From assembly GCF_000314855.2 (NCBI RefSeq), contig NZ_KB233224.1, forward strand, positions 293,426-357,425: a stretch of 64,000 nt of DNA, read 5' to 3'. Origin of the DNA: Providencia burhodogranariea DSM 19968 (GTDB lineage Bacteria > Pseudomonadota > Gammaproteobacteria > Enterobacterales > Enterobacteriaceae). Shown in pieces: positions 45,034 through 53,168 of the stretch (position 1 is its first letter; each line of letters begins with the position of its first letter). The notes under the pieces were generated by a model. The model worked only from the letters and a program-made list of their open reading frames with translations, did not search any database and was not told where the DNA came from. A program made the position numbers and the translations under genes.

Positions 45034-45620
45034 CTTATTTTTTCCACATTGGATAAAAATCAGTCAAATTAAGCTGTTATGTGAATAATATTCAATAGCC
45101 TAATTTATCGACCATTATTCGCAGCGCTTAACCGTCATATTCATCAGAGTAACATGTTTAATGTGCTCCATTCTATTAGGTAAAACTAATGTGATGATAT
45201 AACAATGTTGAATCTTCAAGATACTTAATATTATTGAATTAAATACGCCAACCTATTATTAACACCCTTACACTTAACGAACAAAAAAATCACAATATTA
45301 ACATTTTACAAACTTTCAATTTGAACTCTGTCACGGAATTGATTAAATCATTTATCGTTCTAAGGATTGATAAAAAAAACCGCATAATATTGCTCATAAA
45401 ACAGACAGAATGTAGCGTAAAAGAACAAAAAAGAATGCTTACGCGCACATAAACACAGGATTATTGAATTTAAATCAACAATTGATGGCCCTATTGATGA
45501 ATTAAATTTAAATGGATTCTTTTTATTAGTGACAATTGGTATGCTTAGTCCATAAAAAATAGTCTTTATCCATTTTGGTTATTTTTAAATAAATTTAAAT
45601 AACCTATTAAGGAAAATCCC
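45034..45620. promoter_or_regulatory. Divergent control region of the yah cluster
   Basis: A 587-base AT-rich gap between yahB and yahD. A LysR-type protein would be expected to bind here. I see repeated ATTTAAAT-type motifs near 45470-45520 but no clear T-N11-A site or promoter that can be placed with confidence. Confidence 0.35.
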
Positions 45621-46226
45621 ATGACAGCAAATTCATTAAATAAAGAATTTTTAGATGCAGCAGAAAAAGGTCAATTAGATATATTAAAAAATAGCCTAGA
45701 AAATGGCGTTGATATTAATGTTACAAACCGTCAAGGACGCACTGCTATCGTTAATGCAAGCCTCAACAAACATTATGAATGCGTCTCTTTTTTAATTAGT
45801 GCAGGTGCTGATATTAATAAACAAGATCAAACTTGTTTTAACCCTTTTCTCCTTAGCTGTCTAAATAATGATTTGACTTTACTGCGTATTATTTTACCTG
45901 CAAAACCTGATTTAGATTTATTAACCCGTTTTGGTGGCGTTGGTATTACACCAGCAAGTGAAAAAGGCCATGTAGAAATTGTGCGTGAATTACTGGAAAA
46001 AACAGAAATTAACGTCAATCATACAAACTTTGTTGGCTGGACTCCACTACTTGAAGCTATCGTCCTTAACGATGGTGGCGAGAAACAACAGCAGATCGTT
46101 AAGCTATTACTCGATAATGGTGCAAATCCACATATGACTGATAAATATGGTAAAAAACCATTAGAGCTCGCGAGAGAAAAAGGCTACCACGAAATTGCTG
46201 ATCTCCTCATCGCAGCAGGTGCATAA
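45621..46226 (+). CDS. yahD: Ankyrin-repeat protein YahD
   Basis: A 201-residue cytoplasmic protein, the same length as E. coli YahD, made of about five ankyrin repeats. Examples are NGVDINVTNRQGRTAIVNAS, GADINKQDQTCFNPFLLSC, GGVGITPASEKGHVEIVREL and GANPHMTDKYGKKPLELARE. Ankyrin repeats mediate protein binding; the partner is unknown. No signal peptide. AAGGAAA precedes the ATG. It opens the cluster but is separated from yahE by a hairpin, so it may be expressed at a different level. Confidence 0.88.
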   Translation: MTANSLNKEFLDAAEKGQLDILKNSLENGVDINVTNRQGRTAIVNASLNKHYECVSFLISAGADINKQDQTCFNPFLLSCLNNDLTLLRIILPAKPDLDLLTRFGGVGITPASEKGHVEIVRELLEKTEINVNHTNFVGWTPLLEAIVLNDGGEKQQQIVKLLLDNGANPHMTDKYGKKPLELAREKGYHEIADLLIAAGA

Positions 46227-46267
46227 AGTACCTAAAATAATTTAAGTGAAATGACAGCAGTAAGCAA

Positions 46268-46308
46268 AGCTATCCCGATATGTTCACCAATATGTGATTC
46301 GGGTAGCT
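46268..46308 (+). terminator. Long hairpin between yahD and yahE
   Basis: AGCTA(t)CCCGA pairs with TCGGGTAGCT and an inner TCAC pairs with GTGA, giving a stem with one bulge and a 6-base loop. No T-run follows, so it could be a processing or attenuation hairpin instead of a full terminator. Confidence 0.5.
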
Positions 46309-46360
46309 AAGTGAAAACGCCTTATTTATAACATAAGAAACATCGTTGATAAGGAGGCCT

Positions 46361-47284
46361 GTGAAGATATCCACATCTCATCGGCAAATATTATATGGGC
46401 TAACGGCTGATTCTCATTTTCTTAATCTTTTAAATCAGCCCAATATGATAGGAAAAGTGGAACAAGTATTTAATAAAGCAATTAATATTTCTATTAATAA
46501 TAGCCTTTTTACTTTACTAAGTTCTCAATTAGATAATGCGCCAAATAGTTGTCGATTAATAAATAAAGATTTTTCTCTTTTACAGATAAAGAGCGGTGAC
46601 GACTTTTATTTATTAGATAACGAAATTTTAATTAATGAGGGTTATTCACTGTCTTTTTCTTTGTGTAAAAAATGGCAGCAACCAAATATTATTTTTTGCC
46701 CTAATAAAATAAAACAAAAAAGTTATCAATCATTTTTATTAGCGCAATTAAATACAGTCGATTTGATTTTAAGTAATGATAAACGCTCTCTTTTTAACTA
46801 TCTGGGCGATAACGTATTTTACTTATCCTCATCGAGGATATTAATTCAACTACGTACACATTTAATTAATTTATTAAAGATGGAACAACATGAAAATTTG
46901 GTTAGCGTGATTAACCAGCTTGTTGGACTAGGAATCGGGCTAACACCTTCAGGCGATGATTATCTTGTTGGATTGATGGCATTTTTACTGCTGGAAAATC
47001 ACCCTGCTCATTCATTTTACCCTGAATTCTACCAAGGGATAGTACAGAGCAAGGACAGAACAACGCCCATCAGTGCCATTACCTTAGAAAAAGCACTGAA
47101 AAAGGAATATCGCGAAAATATGCATCAATTAATCCAATCATTAGTTGAAGCGAATGAAACAGAAATTTATTCACAGTTTTTAGAGGTTTTCAATATCGGG
47201 TCCAGTTCAGGTAGCGACATGCTATTCGGTATTCGCGATGCCCTGTATCTCACCCATTATTTCGGAGAAAAGTATGTCGACTAA
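46361..47284 (+). CDS. yahE: DUF2877 protein YahE (AllH/YlbF-like)
   Basis: A 307-residue protein read from the GTG at 46361, chosen because AAGGAGG lies seven bases upstream. The C-terminal motif GLGIGLTPSGDDYLVGLMAFL is the DUF2877 signature. In E. coli, the paralogous YlbF (AllH) is one of three proteins, with FdrA and YlbE, needed for oxamate carbamoyl transfer. By position YahE would do the same with YahF and YahG. The N-terminal part is poorly conserved. It overlaps yahF by 11 bases. Confidence 0.85.
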   Translation: MKISTSHRQILYGLTADSHFLNLLNQPNMIGKVEQVFNKAINISINNSLFTLLSSQLDNAPNSCRLINKDFSLLQIKSGDDFYLLDNEILINEGYSLSFSLCKKWQQPNIIFCPNKIKQKSYQSFLLAQLNTVDLILSNDKRSLFNYLGDNVFYLSSSRILIQLRTHLINLLKMEQHENLVSVINQLVGLGIGLTPSGDDYLVGLMAFLLLENHPAHSFYPEFYQGIVQSKDRTTPISAITLEKALKKEYRENMHQLIQSLVEANETEIYSQFLEVFNIGSSSGSDMLFGIRDALYLTHYFGEKYVD

Positions 47285-48824
47285 AGTTGTCATAAAAAAG
47301 AATACCTATTTTGATTCTGTCTCACTGATGTCTATTTCGACCAAAGCAAACCAACTCAATAATGTGGAGCAAGCTTTTGTCGCCATGGCAACAGAGATGA
47401 ATAAAGGCGTTTTAAGAAATTTAGGATTACTGACCCCAGCGTTAGAAGCCGCAAAAAATGGCGATTTAATGATTGTAATTAAAGGCCCCAGCGATGAAGC
47501 AAACGAAGAAATCTTAACTGCTATTGAAGATTTATTTAATAAGAAAAATCAAGGTGGTGGTCAGCATGAAGCGAAATACGCCACGATTAATTCCGCTAAA
47601 ACACATATCCCCGATAGCAATTTAGCAATTATCTCCGTTAATGGTCAATTTGCGGCTCGTGAAGCGCGTATTGCATTAGAAAACGATCTTAACGTGATGT
47701 TGTTCTCTGATAACGTTTCTATTGAAGATGAATTAGCACTGAAAAAACTCGCCAGCAGTAAAGGTTTATTAATGATGGGCCCTGACTGTGGCACCGCCAT
47801 CATCAATGGAACTGCGTTATGTTTCGGAAACAGTGTGCGCCGAGGCAATATCGGCATTATTGGTGCATCAGGCACCGGTAGCCAAGAACTCAGCGTACGT
47901 ATTCATGAATTTGGTGCGGGGATTTCTCAGTTGATTGGTACAGGCGGCCGTGACCTAAGTGAAAAAATTGGCGGCATCATGATGATTGATGCACTCAAAA
48001 TGCTCGATGCCGATGAAGAAACTCAGGTTATTACGCTTATCTCCAAGCCACCAGCACCAGCCGTTGCCAAAAAAGTATTAGAACAAGCAGAAAAATGCCA
48101 TAAACCTGTCGTTGTTTGCTTCTTGGGTCGAGGACCATTACCAGAAGATAAACCGGGTCTGACTTTTGCTCAAAGCACTAAAGAAGCCGCATTGAAATCA
48201 GTGTTGCTCACTGGTATCAAAAAAGAAGATTTGAATTTACATTCTCTCAATTGGCCATTGATTGAAGAAGTTAGAGCCAAATTGAAACCCGAGCAAAAAT
48301 ATATTCGTGGGCTGTTCTGTGGTGGAACTCTGTGTGACGAAGCGATGTTTGCTACCCTCGAAAAATATGATGATGTTTACAGCAATATTCAGCCAAATCC
48401 TGACTATCGCTTAAAAGATGTTAGCAAAAGTATCGCTCATACCTTCTTAGATTTTGGCGATGATGACTTTACCAACGGTAAGCCACATCCAATGATCGAC
48501 CCAACTAACCGTATTGAACGTTTATTGCAAGAAGCTCGTGACCCTGAAGTCGGTGTCATCATGATGGATTTTGTTCTTGGTTACGGTTCTCACGAAGATC
48601 CCGTCGGCGTAATGATTGATGCCATTAAAGAGGCAAAAAATATCGCTAAACAAGATGGCCGTGAACTCGAAATTTTAGGTTACGTACTGGGTACCGACCA
48701 AGATACCCCATCTATGGATGCACAGGTCAAAATGTTGACGGATGCTGGCGTGATTTGGGCAAGTAGTAGCACCAATACGGGTTTATTAGGTCGTGAGTTT
48801 GTCTGGAAAGGAGAAAATGCATAA
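47274..48824 (+). CDS. yahF: FdrA-family acyl-CoA-synthetase-like protein YahF
   Basis: A 516-residue protein from the ATG at 47274, preceded by GGAG. It follows E. coli YahF (515): KNTYFDSVSLMSISTKANQL, LMMGPDCGTAIINGTALCFG, GIIGASGTGSQELSVRIHE, IGTGGRDLSEKIGG and KPHPMIDPTNRIERLLQEA. The fold is that of succinyl-CoA-synthetase-like CoA-binding and ligase domains, and the family (FdrA/AllF) takes part in carbamoyl transfer. The overlap with yahE and the TAATG junction with yahG suggest equal synthesis as a complex. No truncation seen. Confidence 0.92.
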   Translation: MSTKVVIKKNTYFDSVSLMSISTKANQLNNVEQAFVAMATEMNKGVLRNLGLLTPALEAAKNGDLMIVIKGPSDEANEEILTAIEDLFNKKNQGGGQHEAKYATINSAKTHIPDSNLAIISVNGQFAAREARIALENDLNVMLFSDNVSIEDELALKKLASSKGLLMMGPDCGTAIINGTALCFGNSVRRGNIGIIGASGTGSQELSVRIHEFGAGISQLIGTGGRDLSEKIGGIMMIDALKMLDADEETQVITLISKPPAPAVAKKVLEQAEKCHKPVVVCFLGRGPLPEDKPGLTFAQSTKEAALKSVLLTGIKKEDLNLHSLNWPLIEEVRAKLKPEQKYIRGLFCGGTLCDEAMFATLEKYDDVYSNIQPNPDYRLKDVSKSIAHTFLDFGDDDFTNGKPHPMIDPTNRIERLLQEARDPEVGVIMMDFVLGYGSHEDPVGVMIDAIKEAKNIAKQDGRELEILGYVLGTDQDTPSMDAQVKMLTDAGVIWASSSTNTGLLGREFVWKGENA

Positions 48825-50239
48825 TGACTTCATTATTTAAGCAACCATTAAATGTTATTAATATTGGCATCGAAATGTTCAGTGATGACCTGAAAAAACA
48901 ACATGTTCCAGTCACTCATTTAAGCTGGACGCCACCAGGCCAAGGTAATATTGAGGTCATTCGTGCGCTCGACCAAATCGAAGGTAGTGCGCAACTACAG
49001 GAAAAAATTGTTGCTGCTAATGTACAAGCGCTAGAACGCATTATTCAATCACAACCGGTATTGATTGGTTATGACCAAGCTATCAATGTCGTTCCCGGTA
49101 TGACTAAAAATACCATTTTGCATGCAGGTCCACCTGTTGCTTGGGAAAATATGTGTGGCGCTATGCGAGGCGCAGTCACAGGTGCGCTAGTTTTTGAAGG
49201 CTTAGCCAAAGACTTGGCCGATGCTGAGCATGTTGCTGCCTCTGGTGACATTATTTTTTCACCATGTCACGAACACGACTGCGTTGGCTCAATGGCTGGG
49301 GTGACATCAGCCTCGATGTTTATGCACATCGTTGAGAACAAAACTTATGGCAACCGTGCGTTCACTAACCTCAGCGAGCAAATGGCAAAAATTCTGCGTA
49401 TGGGTGCCAACGACCAAAGCGTTATCGACCGCCTAAATTGGATGCGCGATGTTTTAGGTCCAATGCTGCGCGATGCAATGAAAATCATCGGTGAAATTGA
49501 TCTACGTTTAATGCTTGCTCAAGCTCTACATATGGGCGATGAGTGCCATAACCGTAACAATGCGGGAACCACATTATTGATCCAAGCGTTGACGACAGGA
49601 TTAATTCAAACAAATTTCACCGTAGCACAGCAAAAAGAAGTGTTCGATTTCGTAGCAAGTAGTGACTACTTCTCAGGCCCCACGTGGATGGCAATGTGTA
49701 AAGCTTCGATGGATGCCGCTCATGGTATTGAATACAGTACTGTCGTCACCACAATGGCGCGTAACGGCTATGAATTTGGATTACGTATCAGTGGCTTGCC
49801 GGGTCATTGGTTTACAGGTCCAGCTCAGCAAGTTATCGGCCCGATGTTTGCAGGTTATAAGCCTGAAGATTCTGGCTTAGATATCGGTGACTCTGCAATT
49901 ACTGAAACTTACGGTATCGGTGGATTTGCGATGGCAACCGCACCCGCAATTGTTGCCTTAGTCGGTGGTACGGTTGACGAAGCCGTTGATTTCTCTCGTC
50001 AAATGCGTGAAATCACGCTTGGTGAAAACCCGAACGTGACTATTCCATTACTTGGTTTTATGGGAATACCAACTGCAATTGATATTACTAAAGTCGCTGC
50101 AAGTGGCATTCTTCCTGTCATTAATACCGCTATTGCTCATAAAGATGCAGGGATCGGGATGATTGGTGCCGGGATTGTTCATCCACCGTTTGAGTGCTTT
50201 GAAAAAGCAATGCTGTCTTACGCGGAAAAATATGCCTAG
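48824..50239 (+). CDS. yahG: DUF1116 protein YahG (AllG/YlbE-like)
   Basis: A 471-residue protein of the YlbE/YahG family. Segments include VLIGYDQAINVVPGMTKNTI, AGPPVAWENMCGAMRGAV, HEHDCVGSMAGVTSASMFMH, HMGDECHNRNNAGTTLL and GLPGHWFTGPAQQVIGPMF. Conserved His, Glu, Cys and Asp residues in HEHDC and GDECHNRN look like an active site or metal site. The paralog AllG is part of oxamate carbamoyltransferase with FdrA. Length equals E. coli YahG (472). It overlaps yahF by one base; a UUCG hairpin follows. Confidence 0.92.
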   Translation: MTSLFKQPLNVINIGIEMFSDDLKKQHVPVTHLSWTPPGQGNIEVIRALDQIEGSAQLQEKIVAANVQALERIIQSQPVLIGYDQAINVVPGMTKNTILHAGPPVAWENMCGAMRGAVTGALVFEGLAKDLADAEHVAASGDIIFSPCHEHDCVGSMAGVTSASMFMHIVENKTYGNRAFTNLSEQMAKILRMGANDQSVIDRLNWMRDVLGPMLRDAMKIIGEIDLRLMLAQALHMGDECHNRNNAGTTLLIQALTTGLIQTNFTVAQQKEVFDFVASSDYFSGPTWMAMCKASMDAAHGIEYSTVVTTMARNGYEFGLRISGLPGHWFTGPAQQVIGPMFAGYKPEDSGLDIGDSAITETYGIGGFAMATAPAIVALVGGTVDEAVDFSRQMREITLGENPNVTIPLLGFMGIPTAIDITKVAASGILPVINTAIAHKDAGIGMIGAGIVHPPFECFEKAMLSYAEKYA

Positions 50240-50261
50240 TTTTCAATGATAACAAAATAGT

Positions 50262-50279
50262 GCCCAACTTCGGTTGGGC
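50262..50279 (+). terminator. UUCG-tetraloop hairpin after yahG
   Basis: GCCCAAC-TTCG-GTTGGGC, a 7-bp perfect stem with a very stable UUCG loop, 22 bases after the yahG stop. No T-run follows, so it may stabilise the upstream mRNA or cause partial termination. Confidence 0.55.
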
Positions 50280-50306
50280 TATAAAAATAGAAACAAGCAA
50301 CAGACG

Positions 50307-50416
50307 CCCCAAATAATTTGAGTCACCCGTAGGCACAAGATGACACAATCCTGATGTATATGCATCGGGGAAGTGGAATGAAGCCAACAAGGCTATAGCT
50401 CAAACTATGCAGGGGA
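50307..50416. repeat. Palindromic intergenic repeat (unnamed ~110-base element)
   Basis: A structured element in the yahG-permease gap. Its ends pair (TTTGAG at 50317 with CTCAAA at 50399). A central hairpin pairs CCtGATG with CATCGG around 50350-50368, and a third pairs AGCC with GGCT (loop AACAA) at 50382-50394. The text AAATAATTTGAG followed by GGAATGAAGCCAACAAGGCT resembles a dispersed intergenic repeat I associate with Morganellaceae/Yersiniaceae genomes, where consensus copies end in GCAGCCAAC and then CAACTTGAA-like text. Recognition is from memory of the pattern. The element sits inside an operon. Confidence 0.5.
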
Positions 50417-50484
50417 TAATTTCACCAGAGCAATAGAATTTAAATATGACTGCCCTCGCAGTCTTTCCTTGAAGGATGCATTCT

Positions 50485-52047
50485 ATGAGTGTACTAAATA
50501 TAAAGTGGAAACGTGGTGACTGGGCGGCTTATTTCGGGCTGATGACCAATAACTTAACCAATCTACTCACAATGATGGGTTTATTGATTTTTGTTGTCGG
50601 TATCCCAATTGAAATTGTTTATGGACGTATTGCCCCCGCTTTCGGGTTTGCGGTTTTACTTGCAAGTATTAGTTACGCCTACTTTGGCCAACAATTAGCG
50701 AAAAAAACGGGCCGCAATGATGTTACCGCTTTACCGTCAGGACCAAGCGCACCTTCCATCTTTACTGTCACGTTCTTAGTCATCATGCCTGTGTACCAAA
50801 CAACGCAGGATGCTGAGTTTGCAATTCAAATTGCGCTGGTTTGGTGTTTCGTTGAATCCATGATCTTAGTAGGCGGGTCATTTCTCGGTGAATCTATCCG
50901 TAAGATGATCCCACGTACCGTACTGTTATCCTGTCTATCTGGGCTTGGATTGCTGTTACTCGCAATGAACCCAATGCTACAAGCTTTTGAAGCTCCAACA
51001 GTTTCTTTTATCGTATTATTGTTAATCTTCATTAACTGGTTCGGTAAAAAACCTATCTTTGCGCGTATTCCAACTGGCTTATTGTTACTGATTGCCGGTA
51101 CTGCGCTAGCATGGATATCCGGTCTACAAAGTCCTGCGGCGATCCAAGCCTCTGTGTCTTCATTTGGGTTCAACCCTCCGGGCGTTCATATTGATAGCTT
51201 TTTACAAGGTTTACCTCATGCATTGCCTTACTTAGCATCGGCGGTACCTTTAGGTTTAGCTAACTATATTTTTGACCTTGAAAATATTGAAAGTGCTCAC
51301 GCTGCAGGTGATGAATACAATACTCGTAATGTTATGTTAGCTAACGGTTTATCCTCTACTATTGGTTGTTTTCTGGGTAACCCATTCCCTGTGACAGTCT
51401 ATGTCGGTCACGCAGGCTGGAAAGCAATGGGCGCAAGCATTGGATACACACTGGCATCAGGTGTCACCATGTTTATTGTCCCACTGTTTGGTTTGGGCGC
51501 ATTTATGTTAGCCATCATTCCAATGACTGCCATCGTTCCAATACTGGTGTTTATCGGTGTCGTGACCGCAAACCAAGTGGTGAGGGAAACACCGAAGATA
51601 GAAGTACCGGTTATCTTTATCTGTCTGTTCCCGTGGATTGCTAACTGGGCACTAACAATGGTTAATAGCGTGATAGGTGCAGCGGGTACCTCTGCAAGCG
51701 CAATCGGTATAGAAACACTGTTACATAAAGGTGTTTATTATCAAGGTCTTGTTCATCTTGGTAGTGGTGCACCACTGGCAAGTATGTTGTGGGGTTGTAT
51801 TGCAATCTTCGCCATCCTCAATCAACCATTACGTGGTGCGATTGCAGCGGCAGTTGGTGCGCTATTAGTATTCTTTGGCATTATCCATTCACCAGTCGTG
51901 GGCATTGCTCATGGCCCAGCATTGATGTTTGTTTATGCCTACCTGATGATGACTGCTGTCTTTGTTTTAAAATACTTTTTGGATAGCCGTAAATCGGTAG
52001 AACAACAACAACCTGAAAATGCTGAAAAAATCAGTAAGTCCGTATAA
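50485..52047 (+). CDS. NCS2/AzgA-like nucleobase permease
   Basis: A 520-residue membrane protein with about 12-14 transmembrane segments. The ATG at 50485 is used because GAAGGA lies eight bases upstream; the ATG at 50476 has none. Family hallmarks are GMLIF-type first helices, AFGFAVLLASISYAYFGQQL, KKTGRNDVTALPSGPSAPSI, IFDLENIESAHAAGDEYNTR (the conserved substrate-site Glu and Asp region) and NPFPVTVYVGHAGWK. NCS2/AzgA permeases import purines, pyrimidines and related heterocycles with protons. Placed between yahG and yahI, it likely brings in the substrate of the pathway. A decayed second copy is present at 55605-55863. Confidence 0.87.
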   Translation: MSVLNIKWKRGDWAAYFGLMTNNLTNLLTMMGLLIFVVGIPIEIVYGRIAPAFGFAVLLASISYAYFGQQLAKKTGRNDVTALPSGPSAPSIFTVTFLVIMPVYQTTQDAEFAIQIALVWCFVESMILVGGSFLGESIRKMIPRTVLLSCLSGLGLLLLAMNPMLQAFEAPTVSFIVLLLIFINWFGKKPIFARIPTGLLLLIAGTALAWISGLQSPAAIQASVSSFGFNPPGVHIDSFLQGLPHALPYLASAVPLGLANYIFDLENIESAHAAGDEYNTRNVMLANGLSSTIGCFLGNPFPVTVYVGHAGWKAMGASIGYTLASGVTMFIVPLFGLGAFMLAIIPMTAIVPILVFIGVVTANQVVRETPKIEVPVIFICLFPWIANWALTMVNSVIGAAGTSASAIGIETLLHKGVYYQGLVHLGSGAPLASMLWGCIAIFAILNQPLRGAIAAAVGALLVFFGIIHSPVVGIAHGPALMFVYAYLMMTAVFVLKYFLDSRKSVEQQQPENAEKISKSV

Positions 52048-52059
52048 TCAAGTCAATCT

Positions 52060-52094
52060 TGAAGAGTAGGTATGCACAGCATACCTACTCTTCA
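52060..52094 (+). terminator. 15-bp perfect hairpin between permease and carbamate kinase
   Basis: TGAAGAGTAGGTATG pairs perfectly with CATACCTACTCTTCA around the loop CACAG, 12 bases after the permease stop. It is followed by GCTAAATTCTTTG, not by a T-run. Its strength suggests partial termination or mRNA protection before yahI. Confidence 0.7.
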
Positions 52095-52124
52095 GCTAAA
52101 TTCTTTGTATCAGGAATAGTCATA

Positions 52125-53075
52125 ATGAAAGAACTCGTGGTTGTTGCCATCGGGGGCAACGGTATTATTAAAGATAACAACAGCCAGTCTATTGAAGCTC
52201 AAGAAAAAGCGGTGCAAGAAGTCGCACAACATGTTTGCGATATGCTTGAGGGAAATTACAACATTGTTTTAACTCATGGAAATGGCCCCCAAGTCGGGCT
52301 TGACCTACGCCGCGCAGAAATTGCTCATTCTGTAGAAGGTTTACCATTAACGCCATTGGCCAACTGTGTTGCAGACACCCAAGGTGGGATTGGTTACTTA
52401 GTCCAGCAGGCTCTCACTAACGCGCTGGCTAAACGCCATCATCGCCAAGCAGTAACCCTGATTACACAGGTTGAAGTGGATAAAAACGATCCTAAATTTA
52501 GCGCACCAACTAAACCGATTGGTGCATTCTTCACTGAGGAACAAGCTGAAGAGTTGAAGCAAGCCAATCCAGACTGGCATTTTATTGAAGACTCAGGCCG
52601 CGGATATCGCCGTGTTGTTGCTTCTCCTGAACCAAAGCGCATTGTTGAATCTAGCGCTATTCGCACCTTAACTGAAAATGATTATGTTGTGGTGGCTGCT
52701 GGTGGTGGTGGAATACCAGTAATTAGTAATGGTAATGGCGGCTACCAAAGCGTTGATGCCGTCATTGATAAAGATTTATCCACTACACTACTCGCAAAAG
52801 AACTACAGGCTGATATTTTGATTATTACGACGGGTGTAGAAAAAGTGTGTATTCACTTTGGAAAACCTGAACAAAGAGCCCTTGGAGAAATAAATACAAC
52901 GGATATGCAGCGCTATATGGAGGAAGGTCACTTCCCTGCGGGCAGCATGTTACCCAAAATTGAGGCTAGCTTGTCTTTCCTTGCTCATGGTGGCAAGCGA
53001 GTGATCATCACGACCCCTGAAAAGCTTCCTGAAGCCCTACGCGGTGAAACTGGAACACATATTATTTCAGGTTAA
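52125..53075 (+). CDS. yahI: Carbamate kinase YahI
   Basis: A 316-residue carbamate kinase beginning at the ATG at 52125 (AGGA nine bases upstream); a reading from 52059 would translate the hairpin. It matches E. coli YahI in length and text: MKELVVVAIGGN, IVLTHGNGPQVGLDLRRAEI, ANCVADTQGGIGYLVQQAL, KPIGAFFTEEQAEEL, GRGYRRVVASPEPKRIVES, AAGGGGIPVI and DKDLSTTLLA. The enzyme converts carbamoyl phosphate and ADP to ATP, ammonia and CO2. It would supply the energy gain of the pathway. Confidence 0.95.
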   Translation: MKELVVVAIGGNGIIKDNNSQSIEAQEKAVQEVAQHVCDMLEGNYNIVLTHGNGPQVGLDLRRAEIAHSVEGLPLTPLANCVADTQGGIGYLVQQALTNALAKRHHRQAVTLITQVEVDKNDPKFSAPTKPIGAFFTEEQAEELKQANPDWHFIEDSGRGYRRVVASPEPKRIVESSAIRTLTENDYVVVAAGGGGIPVISNGNGGYQSVDAVIDKDLSTTLLAKELQADILIITTGVEKVCIHFGKPEQRALGEINTTDMQRYMEEGHFPAGSMLPKIEASLSFLAHGGKRVIITTPEKLPEALRGETGTHIISG

Positions 53076-53093
53076 AGATATAAGGTCATCCAA

Positions 53094-53126
53094 GATGCAT
53101 GTCGGTAACGTTACCCACATGCATTG
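53094..53126. promoter_or_regulatory. Near-perfect 30-base palindrome between yahI and yahJ
   Basis: ATGCATGT-C-GGTAAC / GTTACC-C-ACATGCAT, one C/C mismatch and no loop at the DNA level. It may act as an operator or a terminator-like hairpin. It lies 20 bases after the yahI stop and about 45 before yahJ. Confidence 0.5.
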
Positions 53127-53168
53127 TTAATGCCAGTTGAAGTATCAAAAGTATAACAAGGAGTTTCT

